This document shows positions 24,506-35,741 of a stretch of DNA of 64,000 nucleotides, piece after piece. The position numbers and the translations under genes are program-made. The notes under the pieces are model-generated. The model had not been told where the DNA came from and made no database searches. It worked only from the letters and a program-made list of their open reading frames with translations. The DNA lies in assembly GCF_002775205.1 (NCBI RefSeq), contig NC_036443.1, positions 14,767,373-14,831,372 on the forward strand, in the 5' to 3' direction. The first letter of the stretch is position 1; the number at the start of each line of letters is the position of its first letter. The DNA comes from Xiphophorus maculatus. Its lineage: Eukaryota > Chordata > Actinopteri > Cyprinodontiformes > Poeciliidae.

Positions 24506-25799
24506 TTCATTGACACCATCTGTGAGGGGAGGGGTTATATATTTTGCTTAAATAATTTATTCATATGTCAAAAATACAGATTTATTTGAAGGTGAAGTCA
24601 GTGACTAGTCTTAACGTGCTCAAACTTTTCATGTAGGAATTTTGACTTCAACCCACCTTTTTGTTATTTCAACAGCAGTTATTTCAAGCTGATCATACCA
24701 GTTTTGGATTAAAACTCAGTCAGCATGAGTGAATTTGAAAAATTCTTTACAGAGGACTCTTGTTCTTAGAAAGTTTACAAACCACTCCTAGTTTGAGAAA
24801 TCCAGCTGCTTTCAAACATCCTGACTTGCTTGAAACCAGTAGGACATGATTTAAAACTATTTTTCAGTCCTCAAGGCCCACCGTCCTTCGTGTTTCTGTT
24901 GTCTCTGCTTCGCCACGCCCGATGTAAATACTATGCATGGCATAAAGTGCTGCAGACAGCTGCCATCACCTATTTATTTAAGTCAGGTGTGTGACTTGAA
25001 ACTGTGCAAATACCAGCAGGGATATAAATACTTTATTTTAATGGGAGTAGTGGTGGTTATAGAGTGTACTGGGAGGAAGGATCTCGATAGCGCTCCTTTG
25101 TTCATTAAGGATGCAGCAGTCTGTCACTAAAGGAGTTCTCTAGTTTTATAACATCTATCACAACTAAGCAGTGGAAAGTAATTTATGTACAATCTACATA
25201 AAATACTTTGATATTCCATTTTAGTTGGCTATGAGTCACACAAAGGTGATAATACTGATCACCTTCTGATGAATTTGCCCACAAACTATGCAAAATTAAA
25301 AACTCTGTTATAAACTTCAGACTTCAAAAATCTGCAGATTTTTTTTATATATAAAAAGCTGAACTAAATCTTAAGCTGATTTTGTTTTTTCAAACAAGAT
25401 GTAATTGTTTATCAAGTGTGTTTTAGAAAAAAATGTTTTTCAACAAGCCTGCCACTTTTTAAAGCATTAACCGTGACATTTTGTAATCATTTGAATATGA
25501 TTATTAATCAAACAAGTAAATCAAACAAAGGAATCATTCATAAACATTCAGACAAATATTCTTGACTAGGGGGTGCACACATTTGTAAGAGTAAGACAAT
25601 ACTGAATTTTTAAGGGCCCACATTCTTTCCTCTTGACATGCATTGCAGATTTACGTATGTACATTTGTAATACCCCAAGCAATGCTAGAAAACAGCCATT
25701 TTTCTCTTGATCAACTGATAAAATACTGTACAACACTACAGTTACAGTCAAAATTCTTCATACCCTTGTATATTCAAATTTAAGCAAATTTCTCTTATA

Positions 25800-26212
25800 T
25801 TCCCGCTGCCATCAGGCAAGCGGTACAGGAATATATGGACTACAACAAATAGACTGAGAAACAGTTTCTTCCCCACAGCCGTCAGAGCCATTACTCCCTG
25901 CCGCCCCCCCCTCCCACACATATCATAACCTCGCAGTCACACATACATATCCCCCACCCCCACACAGCCATATTGTTCTACACTTTGCACTGTCACATCA
26001 CCTGTACTTTGCCATAATTGGACCTGCTGATACTTCTTTGGTATGGTTGAGTGCCTTTAGTTAATTTTAGTTGTATTTGTTAATTATTATTGTGTGTTTG
26101 TTTATTTTATTTATTGTATATATTTGACTTTTTGCACGGCAGTTGCAATAGAAATTTCGTTGAATCCTGTTCAATGACAATAAATGCTATCTATCTATCT
26201 ATCTATCTATTT
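25800..26212 (+). mobile_element. LINE 3' end with (CTAT)n tail
   Basis: Starts in a decayed reverse-transcriptase C-terminus (CTGCCATCAGGCAAGCGGTA; CCCACAGCCGTCAGAGCC). It ends in GAAATTTCGTTG, CAATGACAATAAATG and a (CTAT)n run at 26190-26212. The microsatellite tail on the 3' side is the usual signature of a target-primed LINE insertion. Probably 5'-truncated. Confidence 0.75.
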
Positions 26213-26964
26213 ACAAAATACCAGTGAGAACTTATAAAAAGTTGCTCAGCAGTTGTAAGGAGGTTTTGATTGCTTTAATACAAGTAAAGCTTTTTCCTGT
26301 ATTATGAAGAATAGAAATTATTTTTAAGAAATATTTTTGTAAGTGTAGTGATTATAGCTATGTGTTGTAGAAAATGCAGTAAGAATATACATAAACATTT
26401 GAAGACCTGTTGAAGTGGATGACAACGACCATCAGCGGAGGAGCAAATCCAGCAAGGCAGACTTCAGAAAGAAGATATTTTGGAAGGAACCCTCAAATGT
26501 TTTGCACCTGAAAGAAAAGCAGATTTCAGCAATCATACAGATACAAATCAACAGTTGACAGAACAGTTAAGTTATAAAATTAAACACAGGTGAACAACAC
26601 AACCTTTAATTATGAGAACAGTTAAAAACATATACAGAACATGGCAAAATGCACATGAAACTCTGTATATAATTACTTTTTAATACTTGTAAAGAAAATG
26701 CAAAGTTGACCACTACTGGTTGCCAAACAGTCTACAGTAAGCATTGTTATGGTAACTACCAACTGTCAATTGTAGCATCAACTTATATAGTAATAAAAGT
26801 CAGGAGAAAATAACTTTTTGACTAAAGAATTTGAAGAAACTAATTTTGATTTACAATATGGTTTATGGTTAAAGTCGAACCCTATTACATATATTAAATT
26901 CCCTCAACGTGTCTGACGCTAACCTCTTGTTTGTCTTGTCCACAGGTCTATGAGACGGTGAATC

Positions 26965-29900
26965 ATGAGACTGACAGGTGAGTTTTAAGTGAACAGAGAG
27001 TATTGTCTGAAGTGTCTTTTGCCTGAGCTTGTATGTTGTGATTCTCTTAACAGCCCCCCTGCGAGGTGTGGTGGTTGTGCTCCTGGTGGGCTTCACCTGG
27101 CTGCTCGCAAGTGCATTATTTGGAGGAGACAGCAGTTTATCTGTGCGAAACATCTTCACTGGTAAAATGAGTAGTCTTCACTTATTTTGTAGGTTTAAGC
27201 AGAAATATCAAAGAAAACTTTCAGACTTTTATAAATGTTTTTGTGTTAGATCTCAAGATTTTTTCAAGATTTAAGTTTCTTGTGGTTTTGTGTTTCTGAT
27301 TAAACAGAAAAGCCAAGCTGAAAGCATCATAATGGGTTTTATCTTTGGGTGAAATTTTAGTCATTAAAGATAAACTCAGTAAAAAAAAAACAATAGATTA
27401 ATCGGCTTCTCTGATGAACATTAGATGTACATGAAGGATCAGGGTTACTGCGTAGCAAAGTCAAATCAAGTGTTTTATTTTTTATATTTATTTTAATCAG
27501 AAAACCTGTTAATATTTTCAGGCACAAAAGAAGAGCCAACCCAATGTAAGTGTGAAAGACAAAGTACGCACCAATGCTCTGTTAGTTTGTGATTTAACTA
27601 TTATTGACTCATATATCATCTATTTTAGCTGAACCGCGTCCTCGGAAGTACAAATGTGGACTTTCAGCACCCTGTCCTCCAAAGCATTTGGCTTTCCGTC
27701 TGGTGTCTGGAGCTGCAAACGTCATTGGCCCAAAAATTTGCTTGGAGGATAAGATGTGAGATTTGGCACTGTGAATTTCTCTTCTCCTCATTTACATCTT
27801 TATCTCCCCTGCTGTCCCCTTTTTATTAATTCCATTTCACTCTGTTATGTTTTTCTTTTCCCCTTCTTCTTTGCTTTCCTAAGAAGGCCTCCAAGTATCT
27901 CTGGGGAGCTTGATGCAAGTATTGTCTTAGTCTGGTGGTGCTTTATTTTTTGTCTTGTTAGGCCTTTCCTTTGCGCTGCTGCCTTGTTAGTGTGCAATGT
28001 AGTGTAAATAGGTGCAGAAATGTGCCTTAGCAGTGCCCTACTAAAGTACTGATACTTAGAAATTTTCATATTTTCCCACATTTGAACATTAACTTTAGTG
28101 TATTTTGTTGTGATATCAAGTGACAGGCCCACACAGAGTGGAAGGAAAGTTTGAAATGATTTCCAAAATGTGGTTACAAATAGAAAGCTCACCCTTCTGA
28201 TGCTTGGACAACCCTGATGCAAACTGTTTCATTGTAGCTGTGGCTGCATGTTTGGAGTTGTTGTCCTGCTACCTGTTTTAAAATCTCTAACAGACTTTTA
28301 TCCATGATTATCAAACATTTAGCTCCCTTCATACTTGAATGAACTCTGGACAACTTCCCCGTCCTTCCTTATCTGAACTACCCCTAAGTAGGTTTTCATT
28401 TGTGCAGTACTTAATGTATTTTTGGTGATAGACTAAACAGTATTGTGTGTTTTATAACCTAACTCTGCTTTAGACTGCTTCAGACTCTAACCCAGGGGTG
28501 TCAAACTCCAGTCCTCAAGAGCCGCTGTCCTGCAACTTTTAGATGTGCCTCTGCTGCACCACACCTGAATAGAATAATTAGGTCATTAAGGCTCTGGAGA
28601 ACTGATCTACACAAGGAGGAGGTAATTAAGCCATTTCATTGCAGTGTTTTGTACCTTTGGCACATCTAAAAACTGCAGGACTGCGGCCCTTGAGGACTGG
28701 AGTTTGACACCTGTGCTCTAACCTGTCTGCTGTGTTCCTTGGTTTTCACGATGCTGTTTGTTCACTCTTGTTCACCAACAAACCTCTGAGGCCTTCATAG
28801 AACTGCTGGATTCATAATCAGATTATATTACACACATGTAGACTTAGGCCTGTCACGATAGCAAATTTTGCTGAACGATTAATTGTCTCAAAAATTATTG
28901 CAATAAACGATAATATTGTTTGAAGACCTTTTTACACTGATTTAATGGAAATGACATAATAATGCATGTGATTTCCTGCCAAAGATAGATACACTTTATT
29001 TTCACAAGAACACTTAACACTTGGGCTGATAAACAAAATAAACAAAACAAACAAAAATAAAATGGATTCTCAGTCTCCATTAATAAAAAAACTCACTTGA
29101 AAAAAAAAAAACACTAAACACCATAAAGCCAAAGTGGAAATAAATACTGCATTCAACCAAAAGAGTGCAGATTATGAAGTCTGTATATTATATTGCCCTT
29201 CAGTAATAATTAGATTTAAATAGAGAAGATGGGCACATCGACTACCTGATGCAATAGTTCACACTACATGATTTTTTGCGGCTACTTTTCCAATTAAGAC
29301 AATCTTAGAATGTTGGTCTTTCTAAGATTGTGTGGTGTGTTACAGTAGATCGTCGTTGCCGCTCCGATCCAAATCAGGGTTTTTTTCCCCGACTGGGATC
29401 TTTAACGCTTCCTGTTGAATGTAACAGGTAGCCAATCAGAAAGCGCGGATTCTCCTCCTGCTTTCTGAGGTGAAATTACAGAGGGGAATCCCAAACAGCT
29501 GACACGGCGCAACACGAAGTCCAGCCGACGTGGAAACAACATTAATGTTTATTCAACATGCAAAGAATATAGAAATGACAAGAGGAGGAGTTGGAGCGAA
29601 ATTGCTACCGCAGTTGATAAACCCAGTAACTTTTCAGTTGTTCTTTGTTAACATGACGTAAATAGGTTATAATGATTTTCATTCAGTCAGGACTTTACGC
29701 TGACACTAGCCACATGCATTGCAGGTAGATTGATTAATGCCTGGTTTTAAAATTAGTTCACTGGACTTGAAGCCATTATTTTGTGCCCATTGTTGGAAAC
29801 CACACAGCAGGAACTAACCCGATGGAACCGTTATACCTAGGATTTCTGTCGGCTAATGTGTGATCTGTCAGGTTTTGAAAATGGGCCGACAATCGGCAGA

Positions 29901-32900
29901 CAGCTCGTGTGCGCTGGGCATTACACAAAGTAAAATGAGGAAGGGAGGGTCAGTGGGGAGCACTGGAGTTGAGCCTTTTTTCATTCGGTGTCATCAACAG
30001 AAAGAGAAAAAGGCCGGAAGAGACGATAATGCCGATGTCGATAGTTTTAATTTATCGTACGATTAATTGATTTACCATTTATCGCGACAGGCCTATGTAG
30101 ACTTAATACATAGATTAGCTGACTTCTGAAAGCAGTGGACTGAATTTTATTTAGGGGATTCAATGTCACATACTGTATATACTCACATTTATGCTGAAAT
30201 TCTTCTTTTTCTATCACTTATATTTCTAAGAAAAATGTGTCTAGGTTTTACACTATATTGTGACACAATGTGTAAAAGTTCAAGGAAGAGAAACACTTCT
30301 GCTATGCACTGTAAGTGTATGTTATAGACTTGTGTCTCTGTCTCTTAGGTTAATGAGCAGTGTGAAGAACAACGTTGGTAGAGGACTTAATATAGCTTTG
30401 GTGAATGGTGAGAGACTCATCTTCAACTTATGATAAACAGTGTTATATTTATTTTTACTATTGATTGCAGTAAAGTTTTAACACTTGGTTTCTTTGGTTT
30501 AGGGGTGACAGGTGAACTATTGGAGACCAGAGCCTTTGATATGTGGGCAGGAGGTAATGAAATCCAGCAGGAAATTGTGCTTAATCTGTATTCCAGTCCT
30601 AGTGGCACACAAGACGCTTGAAGTGAAACTCAAAGTTTAACTAATGCTTCTTTTCAGATGTGTCCGACTTATTGAAGTTTCTGCGGCCCCTTCATGAAGG
30701 AACACTTGTGTTTGTTGCTTCCTTTGATGATGCTGCTACAAAGTAAGAATCAAGGATATGTGATTAGTTTAGTATGAGAACTTTGAGAAGTTCATAAAAT
30801 GACACATAAAATGTGTCACATAAAATGAGAAGTTTTATGTAGAACATGTTGCTCCAGCCTCTAATTGATAGAACTGGATGAGTAGCCAATTTTGCATTGT
30901 TGGTTGCAAAATGCAAAATTGTGACCAACAATGATGCATTTTTATTGTAAATGATGTTGCTTCATTTGTAATAATCTTGTTCAACTGATTCACATACTTG
31001 GTATTTCTAGTGCAAAAAAAAGGAAAAAACATCAAAAGATTTAAATGGTGTGTCAGCCTATGTACTAGTTTACATGTCATACAGTTCTCTAACAATTGTT
31101 TTGTTTTTTTTGTTTGTTTTGGCAGACTTAATGATGAGTCTAGACGTTTGTTTGAGGAGCTCGGTAGTACAGCTGTGAAGGAGCTGGCCTTCAGAGACAG
31201 CTGGGTGTTTGTTGGAGCCAAGGGCATCGAGAACAAGAGTCCCTTCGAGCAGGTATGAGCCGACTCCTGTGCTCCATCTGTGTGCTACATTTGTCAATAG
31301 CTTTACTTCATGGGCCTAATTTAGTTTGTAATTCATCGTCTATTGTGGCTTTAGTCTTTAGTTGTGTCTGGCTGATTTCATCTCCAAGGCAGAGGTTGTA
31401 TTAAAAAAGCCTATAAAGTAACCATTAAGAAGTTTAATTATTCTCATTTTAGGTGGAAATAAAATACTTTACTCTCACTGAAATCGCTATTAAACCTTCA
31501 TCGTTAAAAAAAAATTAGATGCACAAGTTTGAATTGTGAGTTATTATTCGCTGTTATTTATACATATAATCTTTGGGTAAATGTCATTTAGCTAGCTACA
31601 AAAAACCCAATATAACTTTCATAACCATGAACAATCTTTCAACGTAGTTCTGAATATTTGACCACTCCTCTTATCAGAAATGGCAGAGTTGATTTAAATG
31701 CATCGTCTTCCTGGCACAGATCAGGCTTTTAAGCATACTCTATACATTTTAAATAGACCTCAGGCAGGAGCCGTTCTAGAAGTTTTCTATTGTGTTATCC
31801 ATACCAAGATCAGTTCTGATGTTTGGGATCATTGTCCTGTTGGAACACACAGTCGTGTTCGTTTTGGATCTGGTCTGCTCTGCATCCCCAGAACCAGAAC
31901 CAAACACGGAGTAGCAGCATTCAGCTTCTATGCACCATAAATCTGGAACAAACTTCCAGAAAACAGCCGAAACACTTTCCTTTAAATCAAGACTAAAAAC
32001 TCACCTATTCAGGACTGCTTTTAAGCCATAACAAATGAAACATTGACCAACATATTTGATGTGTATGATTTTGCTGATGGCACTCATCAAAATGTCTGTT
32101 CAATTATTGGCTGTATGGTGTTTTCTTGTAATTATCTATTTTATTATGTAAAGCACCTTGAACCTGGAAGCCTTGCTGTTGAATGTGCTAATGTGCTTAC
32201 AAAAAAATTTGAATGACTGAACGTGATTGATGAAGTAGCCGTACTCCTTCTGGAGAATGCCTGATGGTCAGAGGAGCCAAAGTTTGAGCAATTTGGACAA
32301 AGTTGCCATAAAATATGTTTGGAAGAATCGAGGTGATGCCTCAGACCTAAACATCTTTCAAACTATTGAGCACGGTGATGGTGGTATGATACTGAGGATC
32401 TGTTTTGAAGCCGTTGGTACTGCTGCTTCACACAAAGTGGAAAAACAATAAAGGAGGGGAACTTTTTCAAATTCACCTGAAACCAATTCCTAGATAGTTA
32501 GAGACAGTGGAACCAAACACATATCAAAACTGCTTTTGGAACCTAACATTAAGCTTTTGGATTGACTCTACCCTACCTCAATCTCTTTTTTTAAATTTAT
32601 GGACTGTGCTGAAAAGCCTGCTCCTCCCCGGAAACCAACCAATTTAAATACGTTCAACTATTTCTGAACGTATGTCAAACAACAAGACAGAATAATCCCA
32701 TAACCATGTTTTCAAAAATTATATGGCGTCTCTGCAGCTTTATCCAAATGTATTTCTTTATCTAAACATATATTTAGATTCCTTTTCTGTGTGGATTAGA
32801 AAAAAAAACCACAATTTAAACACAGTTGTTTTTAGTTTTATTTTTAACCATCATTGAAGTTTTGTCATCATATTGGCCTGAAATAAAATTGCTTGGCTAT

Positions 32901-33445
32901 GCTGTTAAAAAGACCAACATTAGTAAGATTTTCATTAGTACAGCTAAGCTTCTCAGCAGCACAATAAAAGCGTTGTTGGAAGTTTAAATGATTAATGTAG
33001 AAGCAGTGAAATAGTTTGCTGTGGAACCATTAGCCAGCTCTGACATGAAATTGTGTTGATACTGAAGCACTAGTTTCATTAAAGACTGAAAAATATAAAA
33101 GACAGCAGAGAGCATCTGCAGCTGATGTGATGGTTATTTGTTGTCAAAGCTTATCTCAATTTTGCGGTCATATTGCATAAGATCTCACTTAAAATATTAA
33201 CATGGATAAATTACTACAAAACCACTGAGTCACATATAAGTGGCTCATTTGGGTTCAGCAAAATAGAAACCATTAGGCTATAGCTTCTGCTGTTAGGGTC
33301 TGAAATGCTGACATCAGTTCTGTTTGGCTGTTTTTGTTTCCAATAGCGTATGAAGAACAGTAAGAGCAGCAACAAGTATGAAGGCTGGCCCGAGTCCCTG
33401 GAGATGGACGGTTGTATTCCCCTGCGGCCGCCACTTGAAGGTTAA
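26965..33445 (+). CDS. fam3a: FAM3A, secreted cytokine-like metabolic regulator
   Basis: Nine coding exons: 26965-26977, 27054-27161, 27522-27545, 27629-27755, 30349-30407, 30503-30553, 30658-30742, 31126-31252, 33347-33445. They total 693 nt, 230 residues, the human length, with GT-AG introns and consistent phases. Residues 9-27 form a hydrophobic signal/anchor segment. The FAM3 fold follows, with conserved Cys 58, 64, 86 and 221 and motifs [59 protein letters not shown] and [17 protein letters not shown]. The start MRLT matches mammalian FAM3A (MRLA) rather than FAM3B, C or D. FAM3 proteins are small secreted factors, and FAM3A is also reported in mitochondria and in glucose and lipid control. 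A four-codon upstream ORF (26950-26961) ends 3 bases before the start codon. Intact gene. Confidence 0.95.
28493..28715. mobile_element. hAT-type MITE, 223 bp, with 8-bp target duplication
   Basis: Begins CAGGGGTGTCAAACTCCAGT and ends with the near-complement ACTGGAGTTTGACACCTGTG. The inverted arms extend about 55 bases. CTCTAACC is duplicated exactly at 28485-28492 and 28716-28723. Eight-base duplications plus CAGRGG-type ends are hAT hallmarks. There is no coding capacity, so it was mobilised in trans. Confidence 0.88.
28845..30095. mobile_element. Non-autonomous hAT-like element, 1251 bp, with 8-bp target duplication
   Basis: Terminal inverted repeats TAGGCCTGTCACGATA and TATCGCGACAGGCCTA. 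TGTAGACT is duplicated at 28837-28844 and 30096-30103. The sub-terminal regions repeat CGATTAATT and ATCG/CGAT motifs. Inside is a short hairpin (29303-29333, CAATCTTAGAA arms) and an open frame of 68 codons with no recognisable domain. There is no transposase. Confidence 0.85.
31600..32530. mobile_element. Tc1-like remnants flanking a LINE, FAM3A intron 8
   Basis: About 31600-31848 reads on the minus strand as a decayed Tc1-like transposase (GATGTTTGGGATCATTGTCC). About 32225-32440 reads as one on the plus strand (ATGTTTGGAAGAATCGAGGT; GCACGGTGATGGTGGTATGA). The orientation therefore flips across the LINE in between. Confidence 0.6.
31849..32215 (+). mobile_element. LINE 3' fragment (L2/CR1-type)
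   Basis: The plus strand carries a C-terminal reverse-transcriptase remnant (AAACACGGAGTAGCAGCATT, then TAAATCTGGAACAAACTTCC) and ends AAGCACCTTGAACC ... GAATGTGCTAATGTGCTTAC, a decayed L2/CR1-group tail. Confidence 0.7.
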
Positions 33446-33464
33446 TTCTGCTTCAGATAGTCTC

Positions 33465-33487
33465 TCAGACGTCACAGCGACGTCTGA
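33465..33487 (+). repeat. Hairpin in FAM3A 3' UTR
   Basis: TCAGACGTC, ACAGC, GACGTCTGA: perfect 9-bp arms starting 20 bases after the stop codon, so probably present in the mRNA. Confidence 0.85.
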
Positions 33488-33599
33488 AGTCTCAGCAGGG
33501 AAACAAAGTGACTGCAGAAGGCCTACAAGCTTCTGAATACCTGAAGCTCTTCACAGGATACACAAGTAATATTTTCTTTTGTCCTGCTTTGGAAAAAGG

Positions 33600-33605
33600 A
33601 ATAAA
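33600..33605 (+). terminator. Poly(A) signal of FAM3A
   Basis: AATAAA 155 bases after the stop codon. It gives a short 3' UTR. No other canonical signal lies closer. Confidence 0.65.
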
Positions 33606-33709
33606 CTGAATGTACAGATTATTTTTAAGCTGGAACCAGTTTGTACAGGACTTCTGACTAAGCTTTCTCAGCTGCTTTTTAGCTGAGGAAATGTTCTAGA
33701 AACAATGAA

Positions 33710-33743
33710 AATTATATCAAGGTAAGCAAATCTTGATATAATT
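33710..33743. repeat. Perfect inverted repeat, 12-bp arms, 10-base loop
   Basis: AATTATATCAAG (33710-33721) and CTTGATATAATT (33732-33743), just downstream of the FAM3A poly(A) signal. Confidence 0.9.
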
Positions 33744-33804
33744 GTTTGCTGGCCAAAGTGTAAATTTAATGAGCGAATATAGCTTGATTGAAATTTTTAA
33801 ACCT

Positions 33805-33805
<1 letters not shown>

Positions 33806-33855
<50 letters not shown>

Positions 33856-33856
33856 C
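33806..33856. repeat. (AT)n microsatellite
   Basis: AT run directly bordering the outer end of the gypsy LTR at 33857. Confidence 0.9.
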
Positions 33857-34189
33857 TGTAATGGGGTTCTATTATAGCTTAGTCAAACATAATGACTGGC
33901 CAAGGTTGGACATCGTTTTAGAGAAATTTATTAAGCTTGCACAAAGATGGCAGGTGCAGAACACACACAAAGAATATCCAGAGCAGGTTAAAAATCAAAC
34001 AAACAGCAGTACCTTCACTGCAACAGTCCATCACCTCCAGCGTGACTTCTTCAGGAGTCTAACCACAGACTGTCTTCCTGTGGAGCAGAGCCCTGCTTTT
34101 AAAGCCACAGGCTCCGCCCACAGACTATCCAAACAAGCAAAAATACTAAGCAATTACTTCCAACTCAAATAAACTCTTAAAGTATACAA

Positions 34190-34241
<52 letters not shown>

Positions 34242-34583
34242 TAGATAAAGTAAACAAAAATACAATACTCAATTTAATAGACAACACTCAGTGCGCTCTG
34301 ATGACATCACTATATCATGTGACTCCCTCCCGGTACGCCACAATCCGGAAACACCTTACTTGAAAACAGAACCGGGAAAACTTTTAATGCTGAAAACAGG
34401 TTAGGATGAATGTTTAAGCAGGAACACCGCATGTGCACCCATGATGAACCGCGCCAGTTTAAGCTGCAACAAAAAGTAAGTTAGTGATTGTGTACGTGTT
34501 TGTGTGTATGTGTTCGCGGGTGTGCGCGCATGCTGACATGGACTCTTAATTAAGTCCCAGCTCGTGACGGCTCCTCCGTCACA
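33857..34583 (-). mobile_element. 3' LTR of a Ty3/gypsy retrotransposon
   Basis: On the minus strand it begins TGTGACGGAGGAG (34583) and ends CCCCATTACA (33857), so TG...CA borders, 727 bp. An AATAAA follows TGTGCAAGCTT (minus strand, around 33928-33935), and a TTTAAAAGC TATA-like box lies upstream at about 34100. An (AAT)n run (34189-34240) lies in the upstream part. Directly before the LTR is a polypurine tract. I found no second LTR, so the 5' one is missing. Confidence 0.75.
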
Positions 34584-34602
34584 TCACCCCTCTCCTCTCC
34601 AA
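34584..34602 (-). other. Polypurine tract (plus-strand primer) of the gypsy element
   Basis: The minus strand reads GGAGAGGAGAGGGGTGA immediately before the LTR's TG, the expected place and composition of a retroelement polypurine tract. Confidence 0.75.
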
Positions 34603-35741
34603 GGTTGGCGAAATTCAGCAATCTAGAAAGAAAGTCTTCCACTTTATTAAGTCTGCCACTCCTATGGCAGATGGTAAATTTGTAAGGTTGCAAGGACAAA
34701 TACCACCTAGTCAGACTGTCCTATACTGTCCTTCATGGTGTTGATCCAGGTCAGGGCACGATGGTCTGTCTCCAAATCAAATTCTCTGCCCAGCAGATAA
34801 TACTTGAGACTTTCCAGAGCCCATTTAATGTCCAGGCCTTCTTTTTCCACCACAGAATACCTCACCTCACGAGGTAGCAGCTTGCGGCTCAGGTAGAGTA
34901 TGGGTTGCTCCTCCCCAGGATCTCCTTGAGCTAGGACAGCTCCTAAGCCAACTGTGGATGCATCTACTTGGACCAGAAATTTCTTACTGAAATCAGGACT
35001 TCGGAGGACAGGAGATGAACATAGATGATCTTTCCGAGTGTTAAAAGAAGCTTCGCACTCCTTGGTCCACACGACAGGATTCTTCTAGTCTTTAGCTGTC
35101 AAACTGGTGAGTGGAGAAGCAAATGTAGCAAAATGAGGCACAAACCTTCGATACCAACCAGCTAGTCCCAGGAATGTCCGCACTTCCTTCTTGGTTCGAG
35201 GACGAGGGCACTTTTGGATCGCTTCAATTTTGTCCATCTGTGGTCGCACCTCTCTTCTCCCCAGCTGGTAACCCAGGTATCTGGTCTCCTGTTGTGCCCA
35301 AACACACTTTAATAAGTTAAGTGTCAGTCCTGCTCCTCCAATCTTTTCCAACACTCTTGCTAGATGTGAGACATGCTCCTCCCAGCTATTGCTGTAAATG
35401 ATTACATCATCTAGACAAGCAGCGCTGTAGTCTTCACTTCCTCGTAGTACTTTGTCCATAAGCCGCTGGAAGGTGGCTGGAGCACCATGCAGACCAAATG
35501 GCATAACAGTAAACTGGAAAAGACCAGAAGGGGTACAAAATGCTGTGTATTGTCCGCTTGAAGGCTCCAATGGAACCTGCCAGTACCCTTTACACATGTC
35601 AAGGGTGGTAATGAACTTGGCTTTTCCAATCCTTTCCAGCAGCTCATCCACCCTGGGCATGGGATAGGCATCAAACTCTGAAACTGCATTAAGCTTTCTG
35701 AAATCAATACAAATCTACAGTGAGCCATCTTTCTTACACTG
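34603..35741 (-). pseudogene. Broken Ty3/gypsy pol: reverse transcriptase and RNase H, no integrase
   Basis: The minus strand reads from inside reverse transcriptase (KKDGSL, CIDFRKLN) through TLDMCKGYWQVPL, FQFTVMPFGLHGAPATFQRL and the active-site motif CLDDVIIYS (usually YLDD or YIDD). RNase H follows (FLVQVDAS, GLGAVLAQGD, ILYLSRKL, EKEGL, ETDHRALTW). Stops interrupt it near 35720 (after KKDGSL) and near 35083 (after LTAKD), with a frameshift near 34715. After the RNase H end (DFLSRLL) the frame runs straight into the polypurine tract, so integrase is absent. Gag, protease and the start of reverse transcriptase are also missing. It is a dead copy. Confidence 0.9.

Larger units (their letters stand above)
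24196..26945. other. FAM3A first intron (5' UTR intron)
   Basis: Runs from a strong GTAAG donor after the non-coding first exon to the acceptor TTGTCCACAG at 26945. It contains a LINE tail (25800-26212) and a short hairpin (24478-24505), and is otherwise AT-rich DNA without recognisable coding sequence. Confidence 0.6.
28030..30311. mobile_element. Tc1-like element (family A) split by two hAT insertions, FAM3A intron 4
   Basis: The outer ends are GCAGTGCCCTACTAAAGTAC (from 28030) and ATGCACTG (to 30311), roughly inverted and bordered by TA (28028-28029 and 30312-30313), as expected for Tc1 target choice. Between the two hAT elements, pieces recognisable as family A run in order: 28195-28492, 28716-28844 and 30096-30311 (ACAATGTGTAAAAGTTCAAG). 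Transposase coding is destroyed. Joining the pieces leaves one continuous family A copy, so the hAT elements inserted later. Confidence 0.7.

Noticed and set aside
34707..35660. Host gene encoding a reverse transcriptase-like protein
   Set aside because: Stops, a frameshift, an adjoining LTR and a polypurine tract show a dead retrotransposon, not a domesticated gene.
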